Shown here in pieces: positions 30,269-40,953 of a stretch of 64,000 bases of DNA (positions are counted from its first letter, which is position 1; each line of letters starts with the position of its first letter). The position numbers and the translations under genes were made by a program. The notes beneath the pieces were generated by a model that saw only the letters and a program-made list of their open reading frames with translations, was not told where the DNA came from and ran no database searches. Location: assembly GCF_000376425.1 (NCBI RefSeq), contig NZ_AQWL01000004.1:328251-392250 (forward strand), read 5' to 3'. Source of the DNA: Thiobacillus denitrificans DSM 12475 (GTDB taxonomy: Bacteria; Pseudomonadota; Gammaproteobacteria; Burkholderiales; Thiobacillaceae).

Positions 30269-30775
30269 ATGATTACCGTTTTGACGCATCGGAGAGCGCA
30301 TCTTGAGCCCCCCCCCAACGCCGCCAACGAAGCCCTGCGCCAGTTTCGCGTCATTTTCGGCGCGGTGCGCCAGCATGTTCAGGCGGTGGAAAAAGCCTGC
30401 GGCGTCAGCGGCGCGCAGATCTGGGCGCTGGCCGCGCTGCACCAGACCCCGGGCATGAAAGTGTCGGAACTGGCGCAGGCCCTGTCGATCCACGTCTCCA
30501 CCGCCAGCAACCTGCTCGACAAGGTCGAAAAGGCCGGCCTGATCCGGCGCGAGCGCAAGCACACCGACCAGCGCGTGGTCCAGCTCTATCTCACCGCCGC
30601 GGGGGAAAAGGCGCTCAAACGGGCGCCGCAGCCATTGACCGGCATCCTCACGCACGCACTCGGCCAGTTGCCGGAGGATGCACTGACGCGCCTGAACCAG
30701 GATCTGGCCGTGCTGATCGCCCACATGGGCGCAATCAATATCCGGGACGCGCAGAAACCGCTGTCGGAACACTGA
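30269..30775 (+). CDS. MarR-family transcriptional regulator
   Basis: A protein of up to 168 residues with a winged helix-turn-helix (about 45-125). The recognition region is MKVSELAQALSIHVSTASNLLDKVEKAGLI and the wing is RRERKHTDQRVVQLYLT. The target is unknown. The N-terminus is uncertain: the ATG at 30269 has no ribosome binding site. A GGAGAG site lies before a TTG at 30303, but that TTG is one base out of frame because of a run of nine C. The gene is convergent with the mscS-like gene. Confidence 0.85.
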   Translation: MITVLTHRRAHLEPPPNAANEALRQFRVIFGAVRQHVQAVEKACGVSGAQIWALAALHQTPGMKVSELAQALSIHVSTASNLLDKVEKAGLIRRERKHTDQRVVQLYLTAAGEKALKRAPQPLTGILTHALGQLPEDALTRLNQDLAVLIAHMGAINIRDAQKPLSEH

Positions 30776-30793
30776 TGAGCGCAAACAATCCGA

Positions 30794-31693
30794 TCAGGCC
30801 GTCCTGCGCTCGATGACCAAGGGCAGGGGCGCGGCGTGTCCCTGTTTGTCCTGCCCGGCATACACGGTCAGGCACGGGTAGGGAATCTCGATGCCGGCGG
30901 CGCCGAACGCCTTTTTCAGGCGGTACAGATAGGCGCGCCGCACGCCCCACTGTTCCAGCGGCATCACCTTGAAGCGGCAGCGGATCACCACGGCGGAATC
31001 GGCCCACTGGTCGACACCGGCAATTTCCAGGTCTTCGACGATCTTTCCGGCCATTTCGGGGTCGGCACGCAATTCAGCGGCCACTTCCCGCATCGCCTCG
31101 TAGACGACATCGACCTCTTCCCGGTATGCCACGCCCACGTCGATCACCGCGTAGGCGAAACCCCGGCTGCGGTTCGTCACGGTGTCCACCGTGCCGTTCG
31201 GAATGTAATGCACGCTGCCCTCGTAATCGCGCAGACGGATATAGCGTAGCGTCATCTCTTCGACCAGCCCTCCCTTGCCCGAAACTTCGACGACGTCGCC
31301 CTCGCGCACCTGGTTTTCCAGCAGCAGGAAAAAACCCGTGAAGTAGTCCTTGACCAGGCTTTGCGCCCCGAATCCGATGGCAATGCCGAGTACCCCCGCC
31401 GTGGCGAGGATGGGTGCGATGGAAATGCCGAGCTCGGAAAGAACGAGCATGCTGCCCACCAGAATAATGATCACGGTGGCGACGTAACGGAATACGCGTT
31501 CCAGCGTGTTGAGCCGCTTGACGCGTTCGAGATCGCCGACATCCTCCTGCATGTGCCTGCGTAGTTGCCCCAGCAGCTTGCGCATCACCCGCAACGCCAG
31601 CCAGGTCAGCCCCAGGATGATGGCGACATGCGCCGTGACTACCGCGAGATCGCGCCATTCGCCGAGATAGCGGCTCAGGTTCAGGGATTCCAT
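30794..31693 (-). CDS. Small-conductance mechanosensitive channel (MscS family)
   Basis: A 299-residue inner-membrane channel. Helices lie at about 17-37 and 68-90, followed by the pore helix ATAGVLGIAIGFGAQSLVKDYFTG, where Gly/Ala packing residues are conserved. The beta domain has VREGDVVEV and YIPNGTVDTVTN, and a mixed alpha/beta C-terminus follows. It opens on hypo-osmotic shock to release solutes. It starts 12 bases after the sucrose synthase gene and is therefore the last gene of the sucrose operon, a sensible pairing of a compatible-solute pathway with a release valve. Confidence 0.92.
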   Translation of the reverse strand: MESLNLSRYLGEWRDLAVVTAHVAIILGLTWLALRVMRKLLGQLRRHMQEDVGDLERVKRLNTLERVFRYVATVIIILVGSMLVLSELGISIAPILATAGVLGIAIGFGAQSLVKDYFTGFFLLLENQVREGDVVEVSGKGGLVEEMTLRYIRLRDYEGSVHYIPNGTVDTVTNRSRGFAYAVIDVGVAYREEVDVVYEAMREVAAELRADPEMAGKIVEDLEIAGVDQWADSAVVIRCRFKVMPLEQWGVRRAYLYRLKKAFGAAGIEIPYPCLTVYAGQDKQGHAAPLPLVIERRTA

Positions 31694-31705
31694 GGGAAAC
31701 GCCTT

Positions 31706-34096
31706 TCAGTGTCCGCCTACGGCGCGCGCCAGCGGGCGGAATTGCAGGTGATGGAACAGCTGCAGGTAGCGACCGGCTTCTTCGCGCTCCAGGTTGCTGA
31801 CGAACTTCCAGAAGCCGTAGATGCGCGACAAGGTCATCATGCGTTCGGCATACAGCTTCCAGGTGTAGCGCGCTGCCACGCGTGCCAGCGCAGCGTCCGA
31901 AATGCGCTGCCAGCGGGCCGGCTCGCTCGCGCACTGCTGCAGGAAATCGGCAATAGCTTCGGCGGCGGCGGCGCCATCGTTGGGATCGATGTGGAATCCG
32001 GACTTGCCGTGTTCGATGATCTCGAGCGGCCCGCCGTAGCGGGTGGCGAAAACCGGCAGCCCCGAAGCCATCGCCTCGATCAGGGTGAGGCCGAAGGCCT
32101 CGAACAGCGCAGGCTGGACGAATACGCCACGGCGGTCGGCGACATGGCGATAGAACTCGCCCGCCAGATTCTTGTCGAGCCGGGCGCCCAGCCAGCGCAT
32201 CCGTCCGTCCAGCCGGTACTGGTCCATCAGCGCATGCAGGCGCTCGATCTCCGCCCGTTCCTCCTCGTCTCCGGAGGCAGACGCATCGATGTGGCCACCG
32301 ATCACCACCAGGTTGGCCGACTCGGCCAGGCGCTCGCAGGCACCGAACCATTCGGTCAGCCCGGACAGATTCTTGATGCGATCGAGCCGCGCCATGGTGA
32401 AGATCAGCGGCTTGTCGGGATCGTCGAGCTGTCCTCGATGCGGCACCCCGGGATCGGGCGCATAGAGCAGGCGTTCGATCTCGGGTATCAGCGAATGCAT
32501 GCGTCGCGTCGTATCGCTATAGGGAAAATAGGTGCCGGCATCGGCGCCCGGCGAAACGATGTTGAACTTGGGATCGAACAGGTCGATGCCGTCAAGCACC
32601 CGGTACAGCCCCGGCAGGGTGAACGCACGATAACTCTCGTACTGGCCGATGCTGTGCGCGGTGCCGGCAATCTCCTGATAGGTGCTGGTGATGATGAAGT
32701 CTGCGTGATTCATTCCGATCAGATCGGCGGTGTACTGGCAGGCGAAGTGATAGACCGGATCGTTGGCTTCCCAGTACAGTGCCGAGTGCAGGTATTTGGT
32801 CTGTTCCAGCGCATGGGCGATGTTGCACTGGGTCACGCCCAGCCGCGCAGACAGCAGGCTCGCCACCAGGTTGCCGTCGGAATAGTTGCCGATGATGAGG
32901 TCGGGCCGTCCGCCGAGCCTTGCCAGCGTCTCGCGCTCGACATGGGTCGCGAACGTTTCCAGATAGGGCCAGATCTCGAAGCGCGAAATCCACTCCCGCA
33001 CGATCTCGCCGTTGGGATGATGGAACGGCACGCGAACAATCCAGGCATGGTCGGTACCCTGAATCTTTTCCAGCGGCTGATTGCAGGTGGTGCCGTCGGC
33101 GTCGGGAATCAGCCGGGTGGCCACGATGATGTGCGGATCGACCTGCACCCCCTGGATCGCCATGCGATCGCGCATCTCGTGTTCCAGCGCGCGCACCTGG
33201 TCGAGAATGTAGACCACCTGGCCGCCCGTGTCGGGGCGCCCCAGCACGTTGTCCTGACCGAAGTAGCCATGCGGCGACAGGATCAGCAGACGCGAAATCA
33301 TCGGAATGCGCGCAAGAAAGGCCTCCAGCACGGCGGGCGATGGCGCCTCCAGAATGTCGACCAGCATCTCCATGGTTTCGCGCGTCCGCGCCGCCGTGGC
33401 ACCCCAGCCGGGCTCGAATCCCAACCTGCCGAGCATTGCCGCCAACGCGGTCCACGGCATCTCGGGGTCGAGCGCTTCGAGCTGCCGCAGCGCTTCGCGC
33501 AACGCATCCTGCAACTGCGACACGTCGCCGATGTGCGGCGCAAGCATCAGCTGCTGGCCGTCGATCTTGTGCATGCGCAGAAAGTTCACGAGCCTGGTCT
33601 GCCCCACGTCGGGGCGGGTGAACATCCTGCTCGCCAGTGCCCGGTTGAGATGCAGCACACCCTGTCCGATCGAGCGCGTTTCCTGCAGCCGCGGCACATG
33701 GCGGCCAAACGGCTCGAAGTCGATTTCCAGCGTGCTGTCGCCGTCACCCACCGGCCTCACCAGCTGTTCCTTGAAGGCGAGAAATTCGCTCACCGATACG
33801 CGCTCCGGCACGAGCTGTTCCTGATGCATGCGCAGATAACGCCAGCGACCGGCGCCCTCGCGCAGCGCGAAATAGGCCCATGGCGTCTGGAACACGCCTT
33901 CCTGGAAATGCCGCACCGCCTGCTGCAGGGGGGTGCCGTCGAGCGGCGGGCTGGCGGGGTCGGCAGCCAGGGCGTCGAGCACCTGGCAGAGGTCGCTTTG
34001 CAGCATCAGCACCCGGTTTTCAGCAAAGCATCGACGCAGGTAGGCATCCACCGGATCACGGTGCTCTGCCGTCCAGGTTTTCAGCTCATCGATCAT
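31706..34096 (-). CDS. Sucrose synthase
   Basis: A 796-residue GT-B glycosyltransferase (GT4) that interconverts sucrose plus NDP with NDP-glucose plus fructose. The N-terminal regulatory domain (about 1-240) is present, then the GT-B core with [45 protein letters not shown] and the nucleotide-sugar site [24 protein letters not shown] with the E-x7-E pattern. Length and domain order match plant and cyanobacterial sucrose synthases. The ATG overlaps the TGA of the sucrose-phosphate synthase gene (ATGA) and has an AAGGAGG site. Confidence 0.95.
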   Translation of the reverse strand: MIDELKTWTAEHRDPVDAYLRRCFAENRVLMLQSDLCQVLDALAADPASPPLDGTPLQQAVRHFQEGVFQTPWAYFALREGAGRWRYLRMHQEQLVPERVSVSEFLAFKEQLVRPVGDGDSTLEIDFEPFGRHVPRLQETRSIGQGVLHLNRALASRMFTRPDVGQTRLVNFLRMHKIDGQQLMLAPHIGDVSQLQDALREALRQLEALDPEMPWTALAAMLGRLGFEPGWGATAARTRETMEMLVDILEAPSPAVLEAFLARIPMISRLLILSPHGYFGQDNVLGRPDTGGQVVYILDQVRALEHEMRDRMAIQGVQVDPHIIVATRLIPDADGTTCNQPLEKIQGTDHAWIVRVPFHHPNGEIVREWISRFEIWPYLETFATHVERETLARLGGRPDLIIGNYSDGNLVASLLSARLGVTQCNIAHALEQTKYLHSALYWEANDPVYHFACQYTADLIGMNHADFIITSTYQEIAGTAHSIGQYESYRAFTLPGLYRVLDGIDLFDPKFNIVSPGADAGTYFPYSDTTRRMHSLIPEIERLLYAPDPGVPHRGQLDDPDKPLIFTMARLDRIKNLSGLTEWFGACERLAESANLVVIGGHIDASASGDEEERAEIERLHALMDQYRLDGRMRWLGARLDKNLAGEFYRHVADRRGVFVQPALFEAFGLTLIEAMASGLPVFATRYGGPLEIIEHGKSGFHIDPNDGAAAAEAIADFLQQCASEPARWQRISDAALARVAARYTWKLYAERMMTLSRIYGFWKFVSNLEREEAGRYLQLFHHLQFRPLARAVGGH

Positions 34097-36255
34097 GCGG
34101 CCTCCTTGTGGCTGTCGGGCCTCGGCGCACATACCAGTCCATAGTGCGCCATGCCCTCGAGGATGCCTGACGCACAGGGCGTCGAGGCGAAATACACCTG
34201 ATCCATCCCGCGCAGCTTGTCCAGCTCGGCACTGTGATTGGATACCACCACCGCCTGGGTATCGCCGAGGAGCATTTCCAGGTCGTTGCCCGAATCGCCC
34301 GCCACCAGAAATGCGTTCATCGGCAATCCCCATTTATAGGCCAGATAGCGAATGGCCTGGCCTTTGGACGCACGGATAGGCAGAACGTCGAGATAGGCCT
34401 GATGCGAATAAACCAGATTGGCGTGCAGGCGGACCTGGCGCAGTCGTCTGTCGATTTCACGCAGGCTGGGCATGGCTTGCGGGTCCGCATTGAAGCTCAG
34501 TTTGAATTCACTTTGCTGGTCGTCCGATTGCAGCGTCAGCCCGGGCATGTCCTCGAACAAGGCAGCCAACGCATCGCGTCGCCACAGGTGCTGGATATGG
34601 CGCTGCCAGCCTGCATCGGGCCGAATATCGGGGCCGTAATGGATTTCACTCCCGACTGCGGTAATCAGCACATCGGGGAGCGGCACCCGCGCCTGTCGCA
34701 GCACCTCGAGTGCACCCGGCAAATGGCGTCCGGTGGCTACCCCGAAGCCAAAGTCGCGCGGCCGCTCGCGCAGTACGCGGACCAGCGTGGCGAGTCCTGC
34801 GCGGTCACCGATCAACGTATTGTCGATGTCGCTCACCAGCATGCGCTGCACGTACGGCATCGGGTTAGCCGCCGGACGCTGCATCACCCGTTCGCGCCGG
34901 ACCTGCTTGCGGGTGCGGTGGACCACGTGATCGACCGCCTTCAGATATTTGGCGACATGGGCATCCCAGGTGTAGTTGTGCGCCACGCCGCTGATGCCGC
35001 GCCGCGCATAGCGCTGCCAGGTGCGCGGGTCCGACATCGCGGCGAGCAATCCCCTTGCGATATCGGCAGAATCGAGTGGATCGACCAGCACGCCGTTTTC
35101 GCAATGCGCAAGGATGTCGCGTGGTCCGCCGTCGTGGGTGGCCACCACCGGCAGACCACTCGCCGCCGCCTCGATCAGGGTCAGGCCGAACGGTTCGGTC
35201 AATGCCGGGTTGACGAACACGCCGCGCCGTTGCGCTGCCAGCCGGTACAACGCGGGAATGTCATCCGGCTGATGTTGCTTCGGCAGCGCGACGCTGCCCC
35301 ACAGGTCGTAGCGGTCGATGTCGAGCAGCAGATCCTTCAACACCTCAGCCTGTGCCTCGTCCATGCTGCGAATATCCTCGCGGTTGCCGGCGATGATGGC
35401 GAGGTTGGTACGTTCACGCAGTTCGGGTGATTCGCCGAAGGCGGCGACCAGGCGATTGAGGTTCTTGCGTATTTCGGGCCGGCAGATGGCGAGGACGAGG
35501 GGTTTTTTCGGCTGCGTCAAGAAGCGGTCGACCAGCGCTGGCACGTGCGGTGGTATCGGGTCACGGCCAGGTGGCGCAAAACGTGACGTATCGGTCCCGG
35601 GCGGAATCACCACCATGCGTGCGGGCTGATGGTTGTTGTACAGGCCATACTGCTCGCTGCTCTCCTGTGCGGTGCTGGTGACCACCAGCGCGGCGTGCGC
35701 CAGTACCGCCTCTTCGGCAGCGATGCGACGCACGAAATTGAACTGGCGGTCGATCGACTGTTCGCGGCGACCATTGTCGAGCAGGCGTTGGCGTTTGCAG
35801 CGCCCCAGCGAATGCCCGGTGTGCACCAGCGGAATACCTAACAGCTGCGACAGATGCACGCCGACGTAGCCGGCGTCCGCGTAATGGCTGTGGATGACGT
35901 CGGGCAGGCGCGGCTGCTGACGCAGATAATTCAGGGTGTGATCGACCAGCTGGTCGAGGTGATTCCAGAGACTTTCCTTGCGCAGGTAACGTCGCGGACC
36001 GCACGGCAGCCGCACCAGTCTGGCACGTTCGCTCAGCGGCTCAATGGGAACGGCATAGTCAGTGGATACGGCCGGGTCGTCGACCAGGCGGGTCAGCACG
36101 TCGACCTGTTCGACGCGCGGATGCCGTCCAAGCGATTTCGCCAGTTCGATCACGTACAAGGTCTGGCCACCGGTGTCGGCATCCCGCCCCAGCTCCAGAT
36201 CGTGTCCGCGCATCAGGCCGTGCACACTCACCATCAACACATACAAATCATGCAC
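34093..36255 (-). CDS. Sucrose-phosphate synthase with C-terminal phosphatase-like domain
   Basis: A 720-residue protein with a GT4 sucrose-phosphate synthase domain (about 1-460) and a HAD-type domain (about 475-710). The synthase part has [33 protein letters not shown] and [20 protein letters not shown]. The HAD part has [11 protein letters not shown] with the nucleophile Asp, [10 protein letters not shown] and [10 protein letters not shown], so it may dephosphorylate sucrose-6-phosphate itself. The likely start is a GTG at 36255 with a GGAGAGAG site, overlapping the fructokinase gene by eight bases. An ATG at 36285 would add ten residues but has no ribosome binding site. Confidence 0.93.
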   Translation of the reverse strand: MHDLYVLMVSVHGLMRGHDLELGRDADTGGQTLYVIELAKSLGRHPRVEQVDVLTRLVDDPAVSTDYAVPIEPLSERARLVRLPCGPRRYLRKESLWNHLDQLVDHTLNYLRQQPRLPDVIHSHYADAGYVGVHLSQLLGIPLVHTGHSLGRCKRQRLLDNGRREQSIDRQFNFVRRIAAEEAVLAHAALVVTSTAQESSEQYGLYNNHQPARMVVIPPGTDTSRFAPPGRDPIPPHVPALVDRFLTQPKKPLVLAICRPEIRKNLNRLVAAFGESPELRERTNLAIIAGNREDIRSMDEAQAEVLKDLLLDIDRYDLWGSVALPKQHQPDDIPALYRLAAQRRGVFVNPALTEPFGLTLIEAAASGLPVVATHDGGPRDILAHCENGVLVDPLDSADIARGLLAAMSDPRTWQRYARRGISGVAHNYTWDAHVAKYLKAVDHVVHRTRKQVRRERVMQRPAANPMPYVQRMLVSDIDNTLIGDRAGLATLVRVLRERPRDFGFGVATGRHLPGALEVLRQARVPLPDVLITAVGSEIHYGPDIRPDAGWQRHIQHLWRRDALAALFEDMPGLTLQSDDQQSEFKLSFNADPQAMPSLREIDRRLRQVRLHANLVYSHQAYLDVLPIRASKGQAIRYLAYKWGLPMNAFLVAGDSGNDLEMLLGDTQAVVVSNHSAELDKLRGMDQVYFASTPCASGILEGMAHYGLVCAPRPDSHKEAA

Positions 36256-37222
36256 TTGCTCTCTCCGATTCGAGTTTCCATTCATGAATGAACGGAACGT
36301 AGAAATCCTGCGACGGCGGCACTGCGCCCCGAATCTGGCAAAGCGCACGGGCAAAGGCATCGGCACGCGCCAGCCGCAGTCCCAGTGGCCAGCGACGCAA
36401 CATGCCGAGGATGAAGACGGCAGCGAATCCGTCTCCCGCTCCTACTGTGTCGACCACGTTCGCCAGTGGCGTCCCCCTCACCGACTCGATGCGACCGGCG
36501 CCGTCTAGTGTCCAGGCTCCGTCCGCGCCGCGAGTCACCACCACCCGCTGCAAGTCGAAACCCGATACCAGCACGGCGGCCCGAGCCTGCAGGGCGGCGC
36601 CGTCGAGCGAGAAGAGATCGGCAATACGGACCAGTTCATCTTCGTTGAGCTTGACGACGCTGGCCTGTTGCAGCGACCAGCGCAACGTGTCGGCATCCAC
36701 CCAGGGATCGCGCAGATTGACATCCAGAAACGCATGGGCATCAACTGCGCTGAGCAGGGCATGCAGGGCGCGGCGGGAATGGCTACGTTGAGAAAGCGTA
36801 CCGAAATAGACCAGCTGCGGATGTGAGGACAAACCCACCATCCTTGCCAGACTGGCGTGTATGTGGTCGTAGGCCTGATCCGACAGGATGTCGAATGCAT
36901 GACCGTTCCCGGTCTCGGTCACCTTGACCCGCCCGGTCGGGTGGGCCGGATCGCGTTGGACGCCGCGCAGGTCGAGGCCGCGTTCGATCATCGCCCGCTG
37001 CAGCTGCTCGCCCAGCGCATCCTTGCCCGACCGCGTCACCAAAATCGGGTGCGCCCCCAGCGCACCGAGATGGCACGCCACATTGAACGGCGCCCCCCCC
37101 AGCACATTGCGATCGCGAAACTGGTCGACCAGGGTTTCGCCAAAGGCAATCACGGTCTGATCAGCCGAACGAATAACGTCGTCGGACGCGCGCATTGCGG
37201 TCATTTCACCCGGCGTAATCAT
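36248..37222 (-). CDS. Fructokinase (PfkB family)
   Basis: A 324-residue ribokinase-fold sugar kinase. FGETLVDQF and NVLGGAPFNVACHLGALG form the sugar site. The PfkB signature 2 is VDTVGAGDGFAAVFILG with catalytic Asp in GAGDGF. Beside sucrose synthase and sucrose-phosphate synthase it would phosphorylate fructose to fructose-6-phosphate, closing the cycle. The first start codon is used by default. An internal Met ten residues downstream (MRASDD) is another option. It is the first gene of the operon, so the promoter lies in the long upstream region. Confidence 0.93.
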   Translation of the reverse strand: MITPGEMTAMRASDDVIRSADQTVIAFGETLVDQFRDRNVLGGAPFNVACHLGALGAHPILVTRSGKDALGEQLQRAMIERGLDLRGVQRDPAHPTGRVKVTETGNGHAFDILSDQAYDHIHASLARMVGLSSHPQLVYFGTLSQRSHSRRALHALLSAVDAHAFLDVNLRDPWVDADTLRWSLQQASVVKLNEDELVRIADLFSLDGAALQARAAVLVSGFDLQRVVVTRGADGAWTLDGAGRIESVRGTPLANVVDTVGAGDGFAAVFILGMLRRWPLGLRLARADAFARALCQIRGAVPPSQDFYVPFIHEWKLESERASA

Positions 37223-37810
37223 GTTTGGCCCCTACAAATAATATATTTCACAATAGTTTTAGTTGGCACCCTGGCCAACCGAAGACTCCTGGTTGGATCG
37301 GATCGTGTAAACCAGCCTGAAAATCACGCCGCACGGGATGCCCGGTCGACGCGTGCTGGCGAAGAAGCAGAAATGCGGCACACGCACCGCACGATGATGC
37401 GCATTGACCGGACTGCCGAGGGCGGGATGAATTGCGTGGACATATTTTTATATTTGCACAAAACTATTTTGCCGCGCAAGCTCGGGCGGGAAAACGGCTA
37501 TTCGCATGAAGGCTGTCTCAACTTCTGGACGGCCCGGATGAGAAAAAATGGGATCTGAAAATATAACCACTAAAAATCATATGGTTACATTTGAGCGTTT
37601 ATAAAAACGCGCTTGTATCATCCACGAGAAAACCCGCAGGCCCGATTCAACAATCAGGCGACGGGATTACCGCACGCGCTCGGCGAGCGGTCGATGAAAA
37701 GCGCCGCGCCGCGCATTGCGGGCGTGCTTCCGCAGGTTCTGCGCGTCACCAACTCACGTTAGAATGGCCACGTCTTCCGGCCGCAGGCCGGCCATCCCGA
37801 TCCCCGATTG
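37223..37810. promoter_or_regulatory. 588-bp divergent control region between the sucrose and Mrp operons
   Basis: No gene is supported. Two AT-rich patches, at 37225-37260 and 37440-37610, stand out from the GC-rich surroundings and are likely promoter regions for the leftward and rightward operons. An inverted repeat TAACCA-N12-TGGTTA at 37564-37587 is a possible operator. A GCGTTT-ATAA-AAACGC hairpin follows at about 37595-37610. A GGCCGCAGGCCGGCC palindromic run lies at 37780-37795, just before the mrpA start. Confidence 0.4.
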
Positions 37811-40609
37811 ATGACGCTGTTCTTCGCTGTCCTGACCCCTTTTGCGGGCGCAGCCCTGGTTGCGCTGGCATCCCGTCTCGGACGTTCGCATGCCGCCAGG
37901 ACGGCGGGCGCAGTTACGCTGGCCGCGCTGTTGTGGCTGGCGCCGTCGGCGCACCTGCCGTTCAACGGCACCTTGCTGATCCAGCAGCACGACTGGATGC
38001 CTGCGCTCGGCCTCAACCTCGCCTTCCGCCTCGACGGCCTGGCGCTGCTATTCGCCGGGCTGATCCTCGGCATCGGCCTGCTGATCGTGCTGTACGCACG
38101 CTACTACCTGTCCGAGCGCGACAGCATGGGGCGCTTCTATTCCTATCTCATGCTGTTCATGGGCTCGATGCTCGGCATCGTGCTGTCGGAAAACCTGATC
38201 CAGTTGCTGGTGTTCTGGGAGTTGACCAGCCTATCGTCCTTCCTCCTGATCAGCTACTGGCAGCACCGCGAGGAGGCGCGCCAAGGCGCGCGCATGGCGC
38301 TGGCGGTCACCGGCCTGGGCGGCTTCGCGCTGCTGGGTGGCTTTCTGCTGCTGGGTCACATCGTCGGCAGCTACGCGTTGTCCGACGTATTCGCCGCGGG
38401 CGACCTGATCCGCGGCCATCCACTCTATGTGCCCACGCTGCTGCTGATCCTGCTCGGCGCATTCACCAAGTCGGCGCAGTTCCCCTTCCATTTCTGGTTG
38501 CCGCACGCGATGGCGGCGCCCACGCCGGTATCGGCCTACCTGCATTCGGCAACCATGGTGAAGGCCGGCGTATTCCTGCTGGCGCGGCTATATCCGGCAC
38601 TGTCCGGCACGCCGGAGTGGTTCTGGCTGGTCTCCGGCGCGGGACTGGCGACGCTGCTGCTCGGCGCCTATGCCGCCTTATTCAAGCATGACCTGAAGGG
38701 GCTGCTGGCCTACTCGACCATCAGCCATCTCGGTCTGATCACCCTCCTGTTCGGGCTGTCGACCCCGCTCGCGGCAGTCGCCGGCGTGTTCCACATCATC
38801 AACCACGCCACCTTCAAGGCCTCGCTGTTCATGGCCGCCGGCATCATCGACCACGAGGCCGGCACCCGCGACATGCGGCGCTTGCACGGCCTGTGGAAGT
38901 TCATGCCCTACACCGCGACGCTGGCGATGGTGGCGGCGGCGGCGATGGCCGGGGTGCCGCTGCTGAACGGCTTCCTCTCCAAGGAAATGTTCTTTGCCGA
39001 GGCGGCGCAGATTTCCGAAAGCCTCGTCGGCGGCTGGCTGCTGCCCGCACTGGTGACGCTGGCCGGCGCGCTGGCGGTGGCCTACTCGATCCGCTTCATT
39101 CACGACGTATTCTTCAACGGCGAACCGGTGGACCTGCCGCGCATGCCTCACGAGCCGCCACGCTGGATGAAGGTGCCAGTAGAAATCCTGGTGGTGCTGT
39201 GCCTGGTGGTCGGTATCGCACCGTCGCTCACCGTCGCGCCGCTCTTGGCGGCAGCGGCGGCGGATACGCTGCAGGCGCCACTGCCGGAATACCGTCTGGC
39301 GCTATGGCACGGTTTCAACCAGGCGCTGGCGATGAGCCTGATCGCGCTGACCGGCGGCGCGGCGATCTACGCGTTGCGCCGCCCGCTGTTCGCGTTGCAT
39401 GAACACAGCCTCGGCCGTCTCGACGCACGGGCGGTCTACAACGCGCTGCTCGGCGCCCTGTTTGCGCTGTCGGGGTGGGCTACCCGCCTCGTCGACACCG
39501 GCTCACTGCAGCGGCAGGTATTCCTGTTTCTGGCGGCCGCGCTGGCGCTGGGTTTCACGCCGTGGCTCGACAGTGACACACCGCTCGCCGGCAGCCGCAC
39601 CGGCCTGCCCCTCGACCCGGTCAGCCTGCTGGCCGGCGCCACCCTGATCATCGCCTCGCTCGCCACCGTGTGGCTGCATCGTCAGCGCCTGGTCGCGCTG
39701 ATCACCATCGGCGTGGTTGGGCTGGTGGTATCGCTCACTTTCGTCAAGTTTTCTGCTCCCGACCTCGCGCTGACCCAGTTGTCAGTGGAGGTCGTCACCA
39801 TCGTCCTGCTGCTGCTGGCATTGTATTTTCTGCCGCAACATGCCGCGCGCGAACGCGATCCCGGACGTGTCTGGCGCGACGGCGCGATCGCGCTGGCCGC
39901 CGGCAGCGGCACCGCGCTGCTGTCGTGGGCGGTGCTGACGCGGCCCTACGACACCATCGCCGGTTATTTCATCGACAACAGCGTGCCGGGCGGCGGCGGT
40001 ACCAATGTCGTGAATGTGATCCTGGTCGATTTCCGCGGCTACGACACCCTGGGCGAAATCACCGTGCTGGCGCTCGCCGGCCTCGGTATCTACGCCATGC
40101 TGGAGAACCTACGCCTCGACGCGCCCGACCGCGACGCCGCCGGGCGCGCCTGGAACCGCGACCCCTATCCAGTGATCATGGCCACGCTGACCCAGCTGCT
40201 GCTGCCGCTCGCGCTACTGGTCGCGGTGTTCATCCTGCTGCGCGGCCACAACCAGCCCGGTGGCGGCTTCATCGCCGGTCTGGTGACGGCGGTGGCGCTG
40301 ATCGTGCAGTATCTCGCCCACGGCAGCGCGTGGATGCACGAACGGCTGTCCGGCGCCACCCAGCCGGTGATTGCAGCGGGCCTCGCACTGGCCACCCTGA
40401 CCGGGCTGGCGAGCTGGGCGTTCGAGCATCCTTTCCTCACCTCGACCTTCGGTCACCTGCGCTGGCCGCTGGTCGGCGAATTCGAACTCGCCTCGGCGAT
40501 GGCATTCGACCTCGGCGTCTTCCTCGTCGTCGTCGGCGCCACCCTGCTGATCCTGGTCAATCTCGGTACGCTGCACGACAGCCGCATTACGCGAAAGGCT
40601 CATCTCTGA
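37811..40609 (+). CDS. mrpA: Mrp Na+/H+ antiporter subunit A fused to subunit B
   Basis: A 932-residue polytopic membrane protein. The first 500 residues form a complex-I ND5-like proton channel (LYARYYLSERDSMGRFYSYL, FWELTSLSSFLLI with the key Glu, HSATMVKAGVFLL with the key Lys, ISHLGLI). The C-terminal part has MbhE-like and MnhB domains (LLVAVFILLRGHNQPGGGFIAGL), as in the PhaAB-type fusions of proteobacteria. The complex exports Na+ or K+ for protons. The TTG at 37808 is directly followed by an ATG at 37811, which is taken as start. First of six tightly packed genes. Confidence 0.93.
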   Translation: MTLFFAVLTPFAGAALVALASRLGRSHAARTAGAVTLAALLWLAPSAHLPFNGTLLIQQHDWMPALGLNLAFRLDGLALLFAGLILGIGLLIVLYARYYLSERDSMGRFYSYLMLFMGSMLGIVLSENLIQLLVFWELTSLSSFLLISYWQHREEARQGARMALAVTGLGGFALLGGFLLLGHIVGSYALSDVFAAGDLIRGHPLYVPTLLLILLGAFTKSAQFPFHFWLPHAMAAPTPVSAYLHSATMVKAGVFLLARLYPALSGTPEWFWLVSGAGLATLLLGAYAALFKHDLKGLLAYSTISHLGLITLLFGLSTPLAAVAGVFHIINHATFKASLFMAAGIIDHEAGTRDMRRLHGLWKFMPYTATLAMVAAAAMAGVPLLNGFLSKEMFFAEAAQISESLVGGWLLPALVTLAGALAVAYSIRFIHDVFFNGEPVDLPRMPHEPPRWMKVPVEILVVLCLVVGIAPSLTVAPLLAAAAADTLQAPLPEYRLALWHGFNQALAMSLIALTGGAAIYALRRPLFALHEHSLGRLDARAVYNALLGALFALSGWATRLVDTGSLQRQVFLFLAAALALGFTPWLDSDTPLAGSRTGLPLDPVSLLAGATLIIASLATVWLHRQRLVALITIGVVGLVVSLTFVKFSAPDLALTQLSVEVVTIVLLLLALYFLPQHAARERDPGRVWRDGAIALAAGSGTALLSWAVLTRPYDTIAGYFIDNSVPGGGGTNVVNVILVDFRGYDTLGEITVLALAGLGIYAMLENLRLDAPDRDAAGRAWNRDPYPVIMATLTQLLLPLALLVAVFILLRGHNQPGGGFIAGLVTAVALIVQYLAHGSAWMHERLSGATQPVIAAGLALATLTGLASWAFEHPFLTSTFGHLRWPLVGEFELASAMAFDLGVFLVVVGATLLILVNLGTLHDSRITRKAHL

Positions 40610-40953
40610 TGGAGGCGCTCATCGCCCTCATCGTCGGCGTCCTCACTGCCTGCGGTGTGTTCCTCGCGTTGCGCGGCCAGACCTTTCCGGTGGTGCTCGG
40701 CCTTACCTTCCTGTCCTACGCGGTCAACCTGTTCCTGTTCGTCATGGGTCGGCTCGCCATCGGCGTGCCACCCGTCATCAACGCAGCGGCGCAAGGCTAC
40801 ACCGATCCGCTGCCGCAGGCGCTGGTGCTCACTGCCATCGTCATCAGCTTCGGCATGACCGCGTTCGTCATCGTGCTCGCGCTGAAGGCGCGCGCCGAGC
40901 TCGGCAACGACCACGTCGACGGACTGCACAGCGAAGAGGACGCGGCGCGATGA
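40609..40953 (+). CDS. mrpC: Mrp antiporter subunit C (NuoK-like)
   Basis: A 114-residue protein with three membrane helices, homologous to NuoK of complex I. VVLGLTFLSYAVNLFLF and DPLPQALVLTAIVISFGMTAFVIVL are the MnhC/MrpC signatures. The ATG shares one base with the preceding TGA (TGATG). Confidence 0.93.
   Translation: MEALIALIVGVLTACGVFLALRGQTFPVVLGLTFLSYAVNLFLFVMGRLAIGVPPVINAAAQGYTDPLPQALVLTAIVISFGMTAFVIVLALKARAELGNDHVDGLHSEEDAAR

Noticed and set aside
31565-34144. Very long rightward open frame opposite sucrose synthase
   Set aside because: It is antisense to a clear sucrose synthase with all motifs. Long antisense frames are expected in GC-rich genes with third-position G/C bias.
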